A model generated the notes under the pieces. The model saw nothing but the letters and a program-made list of their open reading frames with translations. It was not told where the DNA came from and ran no database searches. The position numbers were made by a program, and so were the translations under genes. A stretch of 64,000 nucleotides of DNA from NCBI RefSeq assembly GCF_036324505.1, contig NC_086350.1, positions 22,269,640 to 22,333,639 on the forward strand, in the 5' to 3' direction. The DNA comes from Eleginops maclovinus. Taxonomy: Eukaryota; Chordata; Actinopteri; Perciformes; Eleginopidae. Below are positions 62,503-64,000 of this stretch, piece by piece. Position 1 is the stretch's first letter. Each line of letters opens with the position of its first letter.

Positions 62503-64000
62503 ATAAAGGTATGTTGTTAACACATGACCAAAAGTCTCTTGACTTGCTACACTCCTTGATAGGCCATCATGTACAACCTGTATGTAAACCACATACGCAA
62601 CCCAGTATTTCACATTTATCTTGCTAAAAATCCTTTAAATTTGCATTTTCTACAGTATTGTAAACAGCGCTTCATATTACCACTGACTGATCACATGCAG
62701 TGCTGTAATACACACACACCAACAGCAGCTCAACATACATCCCATGAAATCGAATTTTTTTATCAATTTATCTCTGTCTCTCTCTCTCCCTCTCTCTCTC
62801 TGAAGAAGGCAAACACACCCACACACACACACAATTGGTCACTTGAGCACACCCCAGATGTTCAAAGCACTGGGAAAGAAAATGCAGTTAAGGGCTTTCC
62901 ACTGCTCTGATGCGGTTCCGGAAATAGCAGAGCGTCTCTGAACAGGAACGTAAAGGCTTCCCTACAGGGCGATGTCCACCACTTGAAAAGCAGCTTCCCA
63001 CTCTCTAATATCAGATTCCCTTTGAATCGAAATACTAACACAAGAGCAAATTGTGAAAAAATACACGTAATGGATCAAATGGCACCACTACAGCCATTAG
63101 GCTATTCCAGTTTGGAAAGACAGAAAGGTGGTTCTCCTGCGTTCGTTGAAAATGTGGGCTAGGTTTATGACATCATTATCTTTGTTTAGGGCACATTGCA
63201 TCACATTGATTTCTACACTGAAATAGGGTGGCCCTTAAGAAGCATGCAGAGCATATTCAATCAAATAAAACAGCATGTTTTTTTAAACAATTAACAGATA
63301 ATGTAGATGCAGTATCAACAAATCATGTAGAAACAAGAATAGCTCCTAGGCTGTCCTCAAACAGAAACACAGAGGTGGAATAATTGAAACAAGTAAGCGT
63401 GGTGTGAAATGCTGAAAGGAAACTGGCCCTCTTTCTGTCAAGAAATACTGTCAAATTAATAGTACCTGTACACCCATCTTTTGCATGCATAATAGTTGGA
63501 ATAATAGCATAATATGCTCGAGCCTTTGTGGACTCACACAGCCACATATTAATATTGTTTTTATTCAATCTAAATCACTCTAATGTGTGATTTCCTGCAG
63601 TGAAATGAAATCAAGAGTACATTTGCTCCCAAGGTAATGGCCTATTATATACATTATATGTTTAATGAACCTACTAGGAGCATTGGTCAGTGTGCAGAAT
63701 GTGCTGTGCTGCTGGAATGACCATTAACAGCTGAGAAGCAGGCTCATCTGGATCCAATGAATCGTGTCCTCATGTGATATGTCATATAAGACCACAACCA
63801 AAGCCTATTATCGGCTAAAACGCACTCGGCTGTCTATGAAATGACGCAGCAGAGGAGATTCATGAGAAACCATATGTCACCACTGCCCGGATTACAGATA
63901 AAATGACAGAGAGGGGTTAAAGTACAGTACGGTTCCGTAAATCCTGTAAATATATTATATGATTATTGCAATGATATAGTAAAATTAAAAAATACTATTC
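62500..64000. other. Unassigned intronic DNA to window end
   Basis: Nothing recognised; 63690-63860 is a candidate conserved noncoding block. Confidence 0.45.

Overview
The window looks like nuclear DNA from a ray-finned (teleost) fish. The evidence is very long CA/GT microsatellites about every 5 kb, Tc1-like, hAT-like and TTAA-flanked DNA transposon remnants, tRNA-derived SINEs, an L2/CR1-like LINE, and one exon that reads as a vertebrate G-protein alpha subunit. Almost everything else is intron. The only host protein-coding sequence I can support is a 142-bp exon at 37713-37854 on the minus strand. It encodes residues about 54-101 of the G(o) alpha subunit (gnao1) and has consensus splice sites. 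No neighbouring gnao1 exon was recognised, so positions 1-37712 are read as the intron after this exon (over 37 kb) and 37855-64000 as the intron before it (over 26 kb).

Left part (1-37.7 kb, downstream intron): mostly AT-rich unassigned sequence. It carries eight long GT/CA arrays, two tRNA-derived SINEs (4.3 and 31.7 kb), a candidate solo LTR (7.1 kb), and a decayed Tc1-like element (9.6 kb). It also holds five copies of a TTAA-flanked MITE, two copies of a TA-flanked 230-bp MITE (one nested inside a TTAA MITE), an old LINE reverse-transcriptase fragment (21.9 kb), and one arm of a 750-bp inverted duplication (23.1 kb). A common fish interspersed repeat (27.8 kb) and a hAT-type non-autonomous element with target-site duplication, tandem repeats and a hairpin (32.1 kb) complete the list.

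Right part (37.9-64 kb, upstream intron): a dense transposon nest runs from 38.9 to 49.1 kb. First comes a Tc1-like element with long inverted repeats and a deleted transposase. Next is a 1.97-kb hAT element with perfect 15-bp termini and a perfect 8-bp target duplication. It contains a diverged end of another hAT family, the 3' half of a second Tc1 family, and a 45-base G run. Last is a 4.5-kb hAT element, also with a perfect 8-bp duplication. It still carries a spliced, zinc-finger-862-like transposase gene, one exon of which is split by an internally deleted LINE. Further right are a perfect 19-bp hairpin, the other inverted-duplication arm (50.8 kb), the third TA MITE, a facing GT/CA pair (53.9/54.1 kb), the sixth TTAA MITE, and one end of another hAT-like element (62.3 kb).

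No operon, CRISPR array, rRNA or true tRNA gene is present. Most open frames are readings of GT/CA repeats or chance. The most interesting features are the nested hAT elements and the inverted duplication that places complementary sequence in both introns flanking the gnao1 exon.
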